DNA of 64,000 nt from Atherinomorus stipes (Eukaryota; Chordata; Actinopteri; Atheriniformes; Atherinidae), in the NCBI GenBank assembly GCA_023101725.1, contig JALJCO010007060.1, forward strand, positions 1-64,000. The letters run 5' to 3'. Made by a program: the position numbers and the translations under genes. Each line of letters starts with the position of its first letter. Within the stretch, counting starts at the first letter, position 1. Positions 1 through 12,465 of this stretch are shown one piece after another. A model generated the notes under the pieces. It did no database searches. It saw nothing but the letters and a program-made list of their open reading frames with translations, and had not been told where the DNA came from.

Positions 1-153
1 GTGGTCTGTCAGTCACAGAGACTTCAGTCCACAGCTGATCTGTTGTCATGGTGATGTCGTATTGTTTTCCCTGATCCATGTTTTACCGTCCTTCTCTCTG
101 CTTCTGTGATCAAGACGACATCTGGGTTGTTACTGACGGCCGTCTGTCCCACT

Positions 154-3100
154 GCACCTGAACGCAGCATCAGTGACACTGGTTCCTTCTCACTGATGCA
201 CCTGAACGCAGCATTAGAGTAACACTGGTTCCTCCTCACTGATGCACCTGAACGCAGCATCAGAGTAACACTGGTTCCTCCTCACTGATGCACCTGAACG
301 CAGCATCAGTGTAACGCTGGTTCCTCCTCACTGATGCACCTGAACGCAGCATCAGAGTGACGCTGGTTCATCCTCACTGCACGTGAACGCAGCATCAGTG
401 TGACACTGGTTCCTCCTCACTGTACATGAACGCAGCATCAGAGTAACGCTGGTTCCTCCTCACTGATGCACCTGAACGCAGCATCAGTGTAACACTGGTT
501 CCTCCTCACTGATGCACGTGAACGCAGCATCAGTGTAACGCTGGTTCCTCCTCACTGATGCACCTGAACGCAGCATCAGAGTAACGCTGGTTCCTCCTCA
601 CTGATGCACCTGAACGCAGCATCAGAGTAACGCTGGTTCCTCCTCACTGATGCACCTGAACGCAGCATCAATGTAACGCTGGTTACTCCTCACTGATGCA
701 CCTGAACGCAGCATCAGAGTGACGCTGGTTCATCCTCACTGATGCACGTGAACGCAGCATCAGTGTGACGCTGGTTCCTCCTCACTGATGCACCTGAACG
801 CAGCATCAGTGTGACGCTGGTTCCTCCTCACTGATGCACGTGAACGCAGCATCAGAGTGACGCTGGTTCCTCCTCACTGATGCACCTGAACGCAGCATCA
901 ATGTAACACTGGTTCCTTCTCACTGATGCACCTGAACGCAGCATCAATGTAACGCTGGTTCCTCCTCACTGATGCACCTAAACGCAGCATCAATGTAACA
1001 CTGGTTCCTCCTCACTGGTGCACATGAACGCAGCATCAATGTAACGCTGGTTCCTCCTCACTGATGCACCTAAACGCAGCATCAGTGTGACGCTGGTTCC
1101 TTCTCACTGATGCACATGAACGCAGCATCAGTGCAGACGCTGGTCTGTCCTCACTGATGCAGTGAACGCAGCATCAGTGTGATGCTGGTTCCTCCTCACT
1201 GATGCACCTGAACGCAGCATCAGAGTGACGCTGGTTCTTTCTCTCTGCACCTGAACGCAGCATCAGAGTAACGCTGGTTCATCCTCACTGCATGCACCTG
1301 AACGCAGCATCAGTGACACTGGTTCCTTCTCACTGATGCACCTGAACGCAGCATTAGAGTAACACTGGTTCCTCCTCACTGATGCACCTGAACGCAGCAT
1401 CAGAGTAACACTGGTTCCTCCTCACTGATGCACCTGAACGCAGCATCAGTGTAACGCTGGTTCCTCCTCACTGATGCACCTGAACGCAGCATCAGAGTAA
1501 CGCTGGTTCCTCCTCACTGATGCACCTGAACGCAGCATCAGAGTAACGCTGGTTCCTCCTCACTGATGCACCTAAACGCAGCATCAGAGTAACACTGGTT
1601 CCTCCTCACTGATGCACCTGAACGCAGCATCAGTGTAACGCTGGTTCCTCCTCACTGATGCACCTGAACGCAGCATCAGAGTAACGCTGGTTCCTCCTCA
1701 CTGATGCACCTGAACGCAGCATCAGAGTAACGCTGGTTCCTCCTCACTGATGCACCTGAACGCAGCATCAATGTAACGCTGGTTCCTCCTCACTGATGCA
1801 CCTGAACGCAGCATCAGAGTGACGCTGGTTCCTCCTCACTGATGCACCTGAACGCAGCATCAGAGTAACGCTGGTTCCTCCTCACTGATGCACCTGAACG
1901 CAGCATCAGTGTGACGCTGGTTCCTCCTCACTGATGCACCTGAACGCAGCATCAGAGTAACGCTGGTTCCTCCTCACTGATGCACCTGAACGCAGCATCA
2001 ATGTAACACTGGTTCCTCCTCACTGATGCACCTGAACGCAGCATCAATGTAACGCTGGTTCCTCCTCACTGATGCACCTAAACGCAGCATCAATGTAACA
2101 CTGGTTCCTCCTCACTGGTGCACCTGAACGCAGCATCAATGTAACGCTGGTTCCTCCTCACTGATGCACCTAAACGCAGCATCAGAGTGACGCTGGTTCC
2201 TTCTCACTGATGCACCTGAACGCAGCATCAGAGTAACGCTGGTTCCTCCTCACTGATGCACCTGAACGCAGCATCAGAGTAACGCTGGTTCCTCCTCACT
2301 GATGCACCTGAACGCAGCATCAGAGTGACGCTGGTTCCTTCTCACTGATGCACCTGAACGCAGCATCAGAGTAACGCTGGTTCCTCCTCACTGATGCACC
2401 TGAACGCAGCATCAATGTAACACTGGTTCCTCCTCACTGATGCACCTGAACGCAGCATCAGTGTGACGCTGGTTCCTCCTCACTGATGCACCTGAACGCA
2501 GCATCGGTGTGACGCTGGTTCCTCCTCACTGATGCACCTGAACGCAGCATCAGTGTGACGCTGGTTCCTTCTCACTGATGCACCTGAACGCAGCATCAGT
2601 GTGACGCTGGTTCCTTCTCACTGATGCACCTGAACGCAGCATCAGAGTAACGCTGGTTCCTCCTCACTGATGCACCTGAACGCAGCATCAGAGTAACGCT
2701 GGTTCCTCCTCACTGATGCACCTGAACGCAGCATCAGAGTAACGCTGGTTCCTTCTCACTGATGCACCTGAACGCAGCATCAGAGTGACGCTGGTTCCTC
2801 CTCACTGATGCATCTGAACGCAGCATCAGAGTAACGCTGGTTCCTTCTCACTGATGCACCTGAACGCAGCATCAGAGTAACGCTGGTTCCTCCTCACTGA
2901 TGCACCTGAACGCAGCATCAGTGTAACGCTGGTTCCTCCTCACTGATGCACCTGAACGCAGCATCAGAGTGACGCTGGTTCCTCCTCACTGATGCACCTG
3001 AACGCAGCATCAGAGTAACGCTGGTTCCTCCTCACTGATGCACCTGAACGCAGCATCAGTGTGACGCTGGTTCCTTCTCACTGACGCACCTGAACGCAGC

Positions 3101-3698
3101 ATCAGAGTGACGCTGGTTCCTCCTCACTGACGCACCTGAACGCAGCATCAGTGTGACGCTGGTTCCTCCTCACTGATGCACCTGAACGCAGCATCAGTGT
3201 GACACTGGTTCCTCCTCACTGACGCACCTGAACGCAGCATCAGAGTAACGCTGGTTCCTCCTCACTGACGCACCTGAACGCAGCATCAGTGTGACGCTGG
3301 TTCCTTCTCACTGACGCACCTGAACGCAGCATCAGAGTGACGCTGGTTCCTCCTCACTGATGCACCTGAACGCAGCATCAGTGTGACGCTGGTTCCTCCT
3401 CACTGATGCACCTGAACGCAGCATCAGTGTGACGCTGGTTCCTCCTCACTGATGCACCTGAACGCAGCATCAGTGTGACGCTGGTTCCTTCTCACTGATG
3501 CACCTGAACGCAGCATCAGTGTGACGCTGGTTCCTTCTCACTGATGCACCTGAACGCAGCATCAGTGTGACGCTGGTTCCTCCTCACTGATGCACCTGAA
3601 CGCAGCATCAGAGTGACGCTGGTTCCTCCTCACTGATGCACCTGAACGCAGCATCAGTGTGACGCTGGTTCCTTCTCACTGACGCACCTGAACGCAGC
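154..3698. repeat. Minisatellite array A, 46-bp unit, about 77 copies
   Basis: A 46-bp unit containing CACCTGAACGCAGCATCA followed by a CTGGTTCCTCCTCACTG block is repeated head to tail. Copies differ by a few bases (AGAGTAA/GTGTGA/AATGTAA; TGATGCACC/TGACGCACC). Each unit carries the short inverted repeat TGATGC...GCATCA with an 11-base loop. Multi-unit blocks recur, for example 161-360 almost exactly at +1140. The array ends near 3698, where the sequence changes to unique DNA. No reading frame of note runs through it. Confidence 0.97.
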
Positions 3699-3830
3699 TT
3701 CTCTGGTGTCTCCGGTGAGTTGGTTTCCTGCTGTCACGCTTCTACTGAACGTAAAAACATGGCAACACGACGTGGTAGCCCCCACCGAGCTGACCGTTCC
3801 ATGTAGATATGAATGATACGAACGGCAAAT

Positions 3831-4298
3831 TCAGAGCTTACAGGAGCACTTAAGTTTGTTGATGGCAGTGATTACTGATTCAAGGAAAAACACTTTTGAA
3901 CCAATGTATAAATAACAGGAGACCTTACAGAATATCTCTTTAACAAACTGAAATCTATCAGATAAGTATGACTTGAACCAGTCTAATGCAGTTCTTCTAA
4001 TTCCAATAACATGTTCAAGTCTCTGTAGCAGAATGTTGTGATCAATGGTGTTGAATGCAGCACTGAGATCTAACAGGACACACTCCAAAACAGAGGAACG
4101 AAACAGGAACGTTTCTGTACCTGCAGGTACATTTATTACAAATGTTCTCTCAAAAGTACAATATTGGTCTTTATGAGGCCAGAAGTACCTATATACTATG
4201 AAAAGAAGTAATATAAAGTACACATTTGTTCCTCTGTTTGTGAGTGTGAACAGACAGGAGTCCTTTATCTGAAGCCATGAGAAGATCATTAGCAACAT
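3831..4298 (-). mobile_element. Fragment of LINE reverse transcriptase (L2/CR1-like)
   Basis: A 155-codon open frame on the minus strand carries a recognisable piece of a non-LTR retrotransposon reverse transcriptase at about residues 70-120 (roughly 3939-4091): [18 protein letters not shown], then [13 protein letters not shown]. In L2/CR1-type LINEs this is the RT block with the first catalytic Asp of the palm (LDLSAAFD.IDH); here the residue after AF is Asn, where Asp is usual. The flanking codons on both sides do not look like RT, and no YADD box, endonuclease or 3' tail follows, so this is a short internal relic. Function as an enzyme is excluded. Clade assignment rests on motif wording only. 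Confidence 0.8.
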
Positions 4299-4299
4299 T

Positions 4300-5599
4300 C
4301 ACCAGTCAGGCCAGAACCGGGTCATCATGCTGGTCTAGCTGTTTCACATATCTCCTCTCCTCCTTCAGAGTGAGCTGTGTGTGAAACTCAGCAGAGGATG
4401 ATGATGACCACGAGTGTGTGGAGGACTGAAACTAAACGTTTCCTCTCACGGAGAATGTTGGAGTGGAGAAAGTAATGATTTAGGAAATGGAGGAAACATG
4501 GAGTGGGTCGATGATGACAGTTGGTCCCACATGACTCCAGAAATCAGTAAAGGTGGAGAGAGAACATGCAGCATCAGGTTCACTGATACATGTGCGTGGA
4601 TGGTGTCGTCACCGCCGTACTCCTCCGTGTACGGGTGATGCATGCACAGCTAATGTGTAAATTCTCCATCTGCAGCCTCGTGGCAGCTCATGACACCACG
4701 CTAGCTTTAGCTTAGCTTTGCCTGGATTTCAGGAGGACCACTGTGGAAGGTTCTCACCAGCAACAGGTCCCCCACACAGTCGGGATGTCGTAGCTGAAGC
4801 CTTCCTTCACCACTACCCCGGTCCTCCAGCCCGACTATCGCCAAGTACCAGATACAAGTCAGTGTGGGTCCCTCCGTCCCAGACTGATTTCCCACTCGAG
4901 ACGAGAGGCGGGACACACAGGAACGAACTGAAGCGGAGAGAACCAATCAGAGAAGGATGGAAGTGACACAAACATCTTTCTGTAAGAGGACAGTCCTCAG
5001 AGCAGCTCACATCAGAAAGCACATCGTTATATTCATCGTAAAGTCCCGCCTCTGCTCTGTGATTGGTCCGGTCAATGTTTTATCGGAGTGGAAATCACTT
5101 CCCAACGGAGGGAACCCAGACTGACTTGCCGTGTATCTCATGCATGGTGTAGGTCAGGCTGTGGACCAGGCGACCTCTCCACACAGATGAAGTCGGACTT
5201 GGCAGTTGCTAGGCAACCAGGGGTCAAAAAGACTGTTTGTACTGCAGTCTACGACCAAACACTCAAATCATTCATAAAAATGTAAAGTAACCTGACAAAA
5301 CAAACAGAGATCGTTGTGTTTTCAATCATATTTCATAAATCTGTATTTTGATGACGAATGAAAAAATGCTGACTCATCGTTGCTGTTTTCTATTTCTATT
5401 ACCATCACACTAACTTGCTAAGGGAGTCATCACCAGAAACGGCGTTTTTCTGGTTAAAACATGGATATTATTCGTGTTGGACCTCATCTGAAATTTGCCT
5501 GAAAAACCTGAGTTAGAAAGCAGCTTAAACTTTCGTTTAGACTCTTTGTTCAAATCAAAATGGTCCCAACAGCCTGCAGCAGGTTCTGCTCCGTGTCGT
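4300..5599. other. Unique stretch, no gene recognised
   Basis: Open frames here are all under about 85 codons, overlap on both strands and show no familiar motif. I see no tandem repeat and no transposon terminus. The stretch ends where the 11-12-bp array begins. Confidence 0.6.
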
Positions 5600-6793
5600 C
5601 TTCACCACCTCTGGTCTGGACTCTGGCCTGGACTCTGGTCTGGACTCTGGCCTGGACCCTGGTCTGGACCCTGGTCTGGACCCTGGTCTGGACTCTGGTC
5701 TGGACTCTGGTCTGACTCTGGTCTTGACCCTGGTCTGGATCCTGGTCTGACTCTGGTCTGGATACTGGTCTGACTCTGGTCTGGGCTCTGGCTTGGACTC
5801 TGGCCTGGACCCTGATCTGACTCTGGTCTGACTCTGGTCTGAACTCTGGTCTGGACCCTGGTCTGGACCCTGGTCTGGACTCTGGTCTGACTCTGGTCTG
5901 GACTCTGGTCTGGACCCTGGTCTGGACCCTGGTCTGGATCCTGGTCTGGACTCTGGTCTGGACTCTGGTCTGGACCCTGGTCTGGATCCTGGTCTGACTC
6001 TGGTCTGGACCCTGGTCTAGATCCTGGTCTGACTCTGGTCTGGACTCTGGTCTGACTCTGGTCTGACTCTGGTCTGGATCCTGGTCTGACTCTGGTCTGG
6101 ACTCTGGTCTGGACCGTGGTCTGGATCCTGGTCTGGACTCTGGTCTGGACCCTGGTCTGGACTCTGGTCTGGATCCTGGTCTGACTCTGGTCTGGACTCT
6201 GGTCTGGACCCTGGTCTGGACCCTGGTCTGGATCCTGGTCTGGACTCTGGTCTGGACTCTGGTCTGGACCCTGGTCTGGACTCTGGTCTGGATCCTGGTC
6301 TGACTCTGGTCTGGACTCTGGTCTGGACTCTGGTCTGACTCTGGTCTGACTCTGGTCTGGACCCTGGTCTGGATCCTGGTCTGACTCTGGTCTGGACTCT
6401 GGTCTGACTCTGGTCTGGACCCTGGTCTGGATCCTAGTCTGACTCTGGTCTGGATACTGGTCTGACTCTGGTCTTGGCTCTGGCCTGGACCCTGGTCTGG
6501 ATCCTGGTCTGGACCCTGGTCTGGATCCTGGTCTGGGACTCACCTGGACCCTGATCTGGACTCCGGTCTGGACTCTGGTCTGGACTCTGGTCTACACTCT
6601 GGTCTGGACCCTGGTCTGGACTTTGGTCTGGACTGTGGTCTGGACCCTGGTCTGGACTCTGGTCTGGACTCTGGTCTGACTCTGGTCTGACTCTGGTCTG
6701 GACTCTGGTCTGACTCTGGTCTGGATCCTGGTCTGGACTCTGGTCTGGACTCTGGTCTGACTCTGGTCTGGATCCTGGTCTGGGACTCACCTG
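5600..6793. repeat. Minisatellite array B, 11-12-bp unit
   Basis: Head-to-tail units of GGTCTGGACTCT (12 bp), GGTCTGGACCCT, GGTCTGGATCCT and the shorter GGTCTGACTCT (11 bp) fill the interval. The mix of 11- and 12-bp units rotates the reading frame. The minus strand stays open for over 300 codons (5602-6543), giving a Pro/Asp/Gln/Arg/Ser-rich low-complexity string that I regard as a by-product of the repeat. The junction word CTGGTCTGGGACTCACCTG occurs twice, at about 6527 and 6776, so the right-hand flank was duplicated with part of the array. Confidence 0.96.
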
Positions 6794-7269
6794 CATTGCT
6801 GTCAGTGAGTGTCGCTGCTTCTGGAACGTTCTGCTTTATTGTGGATGAAATCCTGGTGGACAGCAGACAGACTAGCTAACTGCTAACAAGCTAACGGTAT
6901 AAACTCTGATCTAGGACCCCGTACTTCGTATTAAATCTCCGGGATGCGTTGCTATGCAGCATGAATGTCTGTAAACGGCTCCACCATCAGTTTCTTCTTC
7001 TTTTATTTAGCGTGTGTGAGCAGAGGACGGCTGTCACACACAGTTACAGTGTTGGGATGCAGCCGTGAACTCATCAATAACTGGTCGCGGCCGTGATACT
7101 GGTATTGTTCCAGTACCAGTCTCCCCACTACAACACAGGAATCATTCCTGCCACCGCGGTGGTTTAATCTGACATGGTCACAATGGTTACCACGGTTACC
7201 ACGGTGACCATGGTGAAAGACTGAATAAATCATGGATCTGAACCTGCAGAAGTTATCAGAGGGTTTCTG
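6794..7269. other. Unique spacer with a short GGTTACCACGGT motif cluster
   Basis: No gene is visible. At 7176-7216 short words of the type GGTTACCACGGT and GGTGACCATGGT are repeated. They resemble the CACCATGGTAAC core of the 38-bp array that starts just downstream and could be its degenerate edge. Confidence 0.5.
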
Positions 7270-10200
7270 AAGACAGTCACTCCTACTGTCCTGTTATCAC
7301 CATGGTAACTGTTTACACTCCTATTGTCCTGTTATCACCATGGTAACTGTTTACACTCCTACTGTCCTGTTATCACCATGGTAACTGTTTACACTCCTAT
7401 TGTCCTGTTATCACCATGGTAACTGTTTACACTCCTACTGTCCTGTTATCACCATGGTAACCGTTTACTCTCCTACTGTCCTGTTATTACCATGGTAACT
7501 GTTTACTCTCCTACTGTCCTGTTATCACCATGGTAACTGTTTACACTCCTATTGTCCTGTTATCACCATGGTAACTGTTTACACTACTACTGTCCTGTTA
7601 TCACCATGGTAACCGTTTACTCTCCTACTGTCCTGTTATCACCATGGTAACTGTTTACACTCCTACTGTCCTGTTATCACCATGGTAACCATTTACTCTC
7701 CTACTGTCCTGTTATCACCATGGTAACTGTTTACACTCCTATTGTCCTGTTATCACCATGGTAACTGTTTACACTCCTACTGTCCTGTTATCACCATGGT
7801 AACTGTTTACACTCCTATTGTCCTGTTATCACCATGGTAACTGTTTACACTCCTACTGTCCTGTTATCACCATGGTAACCGTTTACTCTCCTACTGTCCT
7901 GTTATTACCATGGTAACTGTTTACACTCCTACTGTCCTGTTATCACCATGGTAACTGTTTACACTCCTATTGTCCTGTTATCACCATGGTAACTGTTTAC
8001 ACTCCTACTGTCCTGTTATCACCATGGTAACCGTTTACTCTCCTACTGTCCTGTTATCACCATGGTAACTGTTTACACTCCTACTGTCCTGTTATCACCA
8101 TGGTAACCGTTTACTCTCCTACTGTCCTGTTATCACCATGGTAACTGTTTACACTCCTACTGTCCTGTTATCACCATGGTAACTGTTTACACTCCTACTG
8201 TCCTGTTATCACCATGGTTACCGTTTACACTCCTACTGTCCTGTTATCACCATGGTAACCGTTTACACTCCTACTGTCCTGTTGTCACCATGGTAACCGT
8301 TTACACTCCTACTGTTCTGTTATCACCATGGTAACTGTTTACACTCCTACTGTCCTGTTATCACCATGGTAACCGTTTACACTCCTACTGTCCTGTTATC
8401 ACCATGGTAACCGTTTACACTACTACTGTCCTGTTATCACCATGGTAACCCTTTACACTCCTACTGTCCTGTTATCACCAAGGTAACCCTTTACACTACT
8501 ACTGTCCTGTTATCACCATGGTATCTGTTTACACTACTACTGTCCTGTTATCACCAAGGTAACCCTTTACACTACTACTGTCCTGTTATCACCATGGTAA
8601 CTGTTTACACTACTACTGTCCTGTTATCACCAAGGTAACCCTTTACACTACTACTGTCCTGTTATCACCATGGTAACCCTTTACACTCCTACTGTCCTGT
8701 TATCACCAAGGTAACCCTTTACACTACTACTGTCCTGTTATCACCATGGTAACTGTTTACACTCCTACTGTCCTGTTATCACCATGGTAACTGTTTACAC
8801 TCCTACTGTCCTGTTATCACCATGGTAACTGTTTACACTCCTATTGTCCTGTTATCACCATGGTAACTGTTTACACTCCTACTGTCCTGTTATCACCATG
8901 GTAACTGTTTACACTACTACTGTCCTGTTATCACCATGGTAACCGTTTACACTCCTATTGTCCTGTTATCACCATGGTAACTGTTTACACTACTACTGTC
9001 CTGTTATCACCATGGTAACCGTTTACTCTCCTACTGTCCTGTTATCACCATGGTAACTGTTTACACTCCTACTGTCCTGTTATCACCATGGTAACCGTTT
9101 ACTCTCCTACTGTCCTGTTATCACCATGGTACCTGTTTACACTCCTACTGTCCTGTTATCACCATGGTAACTGTTTACACTCCTACTGTCCTGTTATCAC
9201 CATGGTTACCGTTTACACTCCTACTGTCCTGTTATCACCATGGTAACCGTTTACACTCCTACTGTCCTGTTGTCACCATGGTAACCGTTTACACTCCTAC
9301 TGTTCTGTTATCACCATGGTAACCGTTTACACTCCTACTGTCCTGTTATCACCATGGTAACCGTTTACACTCCGACTGTCCTGTTATCACCATGGTAACC
9401 GTTTACACTCCTACTGTCCTGTTATCACCATGGTAACCCTTTTCACTCCTACTGTCCTGTTATCACCAAGGTAACCCTTTACACTACTACTGTCCTGTTA
9501 TCACCATGGTATCTGTTTACACTACTACTGTCCTGTTATCACCAAGGTAACCCTTTACACTACTACAGTCCTGTTATCACCATGGTAACTGTTTACACTA
9601 CTACTGTCCTGTTATCACCAAGGTAACCCTTTACACTACTACTGTCCTGTTATCACCATGGTAACCCTTTACACTCCTACTGTCCTGTTATCACCAAGGT
9701 AACCCTTTACACTACTACTGTCCTGTTATCACCATGGTAACTGTTTACACTCCTACTGTTCTGTTATCACCATGGTAACCGTTTACACTCCTACTGTCCT
9801 GTTATCACCATGGTAACCGTTTACACTCCTACTGTCCTGTTATCACCATGGTAACTGTTTACCTCCTACTGTCCTGTTATCACCATGGTAACTGTTTACA
9901 CTCCTACTGTCCTGTTATCACCATGGTAACTGTTTACACTCCTATTGTCCTGTTATCACCATGGTAACTGTTTACACTCCTACTGTCCTGTTATCACCAT
10001 GGTAACCGTTTACTCTCCTACTGTCCTGTTATTACTATGGTAACTGTTTACACTCCTACTGTCCTGTTATCACCATGGTAACTGTTTACACTACTACTGT
10101 CCTGTTATCACCATGGTAACCGTTTACACTCCTATTGTCCTGTTATCACCATGGTAACTGTTTACACTACTACTGTCCTGTTATCACCATGGTAACCGTT

Positions 10201-11003
10201 TACTCTCCTACTGTCCTGTTATCACCATGGTAACTGTTTACACTCCTACTGTCCTGTTATCACCATGGTAACCGTTTACACTCCTACTGTTCTGTTATCA
10301 CCATGGTAACCGTTTACACTCCTACTGTCCTGTTATCACCATGTTTACCGTTTACACTCCTACTGTCTTGTTATCACCATGGTAACCGTTTACACTCCTA
10401 CTGTCCTGTTGTCACCATGGTAACCGTTTACACTCCTACTGTTCTGTTATCACCATGGTAACCGTTTACACTCCTACTGTCCTGTTATCACCATGGTAAC
10501 CGTTTACACTCCTACTGTCCTGTTATCACCATGGTAACCGTTTACCACTCCTACTGTCCTGTTATCACTATGGTAACCCTTTACACTCCTACTGTCCTGT
10601 TATCACCAAGGTAACCCTTTACACTACTACTGTCCTGTTATCACCATGGTATCTGTTTACACTACTACTGTCCTGTTATCACCATGGTAACCCTTTACAC
10701 TACTACTGTCCTGTTATCACCATGGTAACTGTTTACACTCCTACTGTCCTGTTATCACCAAGGTAACCCTTTACACTACTACTGTCCTGTTATCACCATG
10801 GTAACCCTTTACACTCCTACTGTCCTGTTATCACCAAGGTAACGCTTTACACTACTACTGTCCTGTTATCACCATGGTAACTGTTTACACTCCTACTGTC
10901 CTGTTATCACCATGGTAACCGTTTACACTACTACTGTCCTGTTATCACCATGGTATCTGTTTACACTACTACTGTCCTGTTATCACCATGGTAACCGTTT
11001 ACA
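7270..11003. repeat. Minisatellite array C, 38-bp unit, about 98 copies
   Basis: The unit joins ACTCCTACTGTCCTGTTATC to ACCATGGTAACTGTTTAC and is repeated with few differences (AACCG, AACCC, CAAGG, CTACTACTG variants). Rare variants mark larger repeated blocks: GTTGTCACCA occurs at 8281, 9269 and 10408, and GTATCTGTTT at 8521, 9509 and 10649. This gives block spacings of 988 bp (26 units) and 1139-1140 bp (30 units). The unit core ACCATGGT is an 8-bp palindrome with an NcoI-type site. Confidence 0.98.
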
Positions 11004-12217
11004 TGCATTAACGTTTGGATTTCTGCAACTGAACGAATATCAGGACTCTAACATGATATTTCCTCGTCACTTTCGTGTCATCATGACCTCATCTGCATTA
11101 AAAGTCTCATCGTGCATGCAAACACACGTCTGCTCATGATTCTTAATGCTTTCCTGGGTTTTCTTGCCTCCTGGTTGCGCGTGCATCCTATCTGTCACGT
11201 TGCTTGGAAACCATCTATATGACCTGGAGGTCTAGTTAACATCTGAGCCAGTTAAACCAGCGGAGGTTCTGGGTCCAGGCCCGGTCTCGGTCCTGGGTGT
11301 GAGTTCTCCAGGTTTCTGGTGTTCTGTCTGACACATATCAGCCTGCAGGATTCTGTGAGCAGAAGCAGCAACGACAGAAACGACAAACCGGAAGCAGACG
11401 AGTGTTTCCTGGTGTGTGTTATGTGTTTGGTCGTGTTCGTTGTCATGCTGCCGTCATGCTGCCGTGTCATCGGTTGGCAGGGATTCATACCTCCATGAAA
11501 CGCAGTCACCCGTTCGAGCGACTCGAGTGTCATCGGGCCAGATCAGCATCAGTATGACTTCCAGCTACGAGCTTATGATTACCAACACGTAGCTGCATGT
11601 GTGGCCGTGTCCTGCAGCTCCGACTCTGTGGTTATTTTTCTAAATGCTGGAAGTGACGGTGCAAACGTTTAAATCAGAGAAAAATCTGTAAACGTGTCAC
11701 ATAAAGCAGCGTGATGGAAGGCCTGCTGCAGGAAGCCCATATATAATCCCAGCACTCATATTTACATACAACTGCTCATCATGGCGCGCCCTTGGAGATG
11801 ACTGTGATCAGACACATTCTTCATTCTCTGAATTTATTTATGTGGACACCAGTAGTTATCAGAGAGCTGTCCGCCGTGATTGACGGCTGCAGAATAAAAG
11901 CTTTCCAACCACAATCAGAGCTGCGATGACAACAGGACCGTTCTTTTCTGAAGGGGAGTGTTGATGATGGCGTGAGCCCTCATTCTCCACCCGCCAATCA
12001 AACTCTGTCTCTACCACAGCAATCATGTCCCTGTAGATGTGTGCTAACTTGACCCAACATGACGGTGGCGAAGAGCAAAGACGGCATCAGACCATCAGCC
12101 TGGACGTGGTTCAGGGAGGGGTACCGGGAGACGCCTCTGACCGATAAACTGCTTCAGCAGAGAGCGCTTTCAGCACAACATTTTATAAGACTTCGGTTAA
12201 TCCCACATGGACAAGAT
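11004..12217. other. Unique stretch, no gene recognised
   Basis: Short overlapping frames on both strands (the longest is 93 codons at 11252-11533) show no domain or composition that supports a gene. No tandem repeat is visible. Confidence 0.55.
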
Positions 12218-12290
12218 CAGAGGTTTTTAAACTGGGGGTCGAGACCCCCACGTGGGTTGGGTGAGGATTTCAGGGGATCACCAGAGCATT
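12218..12290 (+). mobile_element. hAT-type terminal fragment
   Basis: The sequence starts CAGAGGTTTTTAAACTGGGG and continues with GGGTCGAGACCC. CAG.GGTT plus an AAACTGGGG-type stretch is the usual start of hAT (Charlie-like) terminal inverted repeats in fish. No transposase frame and no opposite end are seen nearby, so this is a solo end or the edge of a non-autonomous copy. Confidence 0.55.
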
Positions 12291-12354
12291 GTGAAAAAAC
12301 AGAGCCTACATTTAAAATCAAAATCAAATCAATTCAGCTTTATTAGGTGCTTTC

Positions 12355-12465
12355 AGACTGCAGGAACCATCTGGAGTTCCTAGAACCTTCAAGGTTCTCC
12401 CTCATGCCAACGCAGACTGATGGAGAACGTAGTTCTGATAACTAACTCCAGATGGGGAGTTCTAG
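12355..12465. repeat. Short inverted repeat next to array D
   Basis: CCATCTGGAGTT at 12367-12378 is the reverse complement of AACTCCAGATGG at 12444-12455, and CCTAGAACC / GTTCTAGG words flank it, so about 90 bp can fold back. The right arm leads directly into GATCCTAGAACC, the unit of array D. It is probably a small foldback element whose edge seeded the array. Confidence 0.55.

Noticed and set aside
154..3698. CRISPR-like array of repeats with spacers
   Set aside because: Whole units repeat without unique spacers, and the context is eukaryotic; it is a minisatellite.
5602..6543. 313-codon minus-strand frame
   Set aside because: It is array B read in one register; a Pro/Asp/Gln/Arg/Ser string with no domain or gene context.
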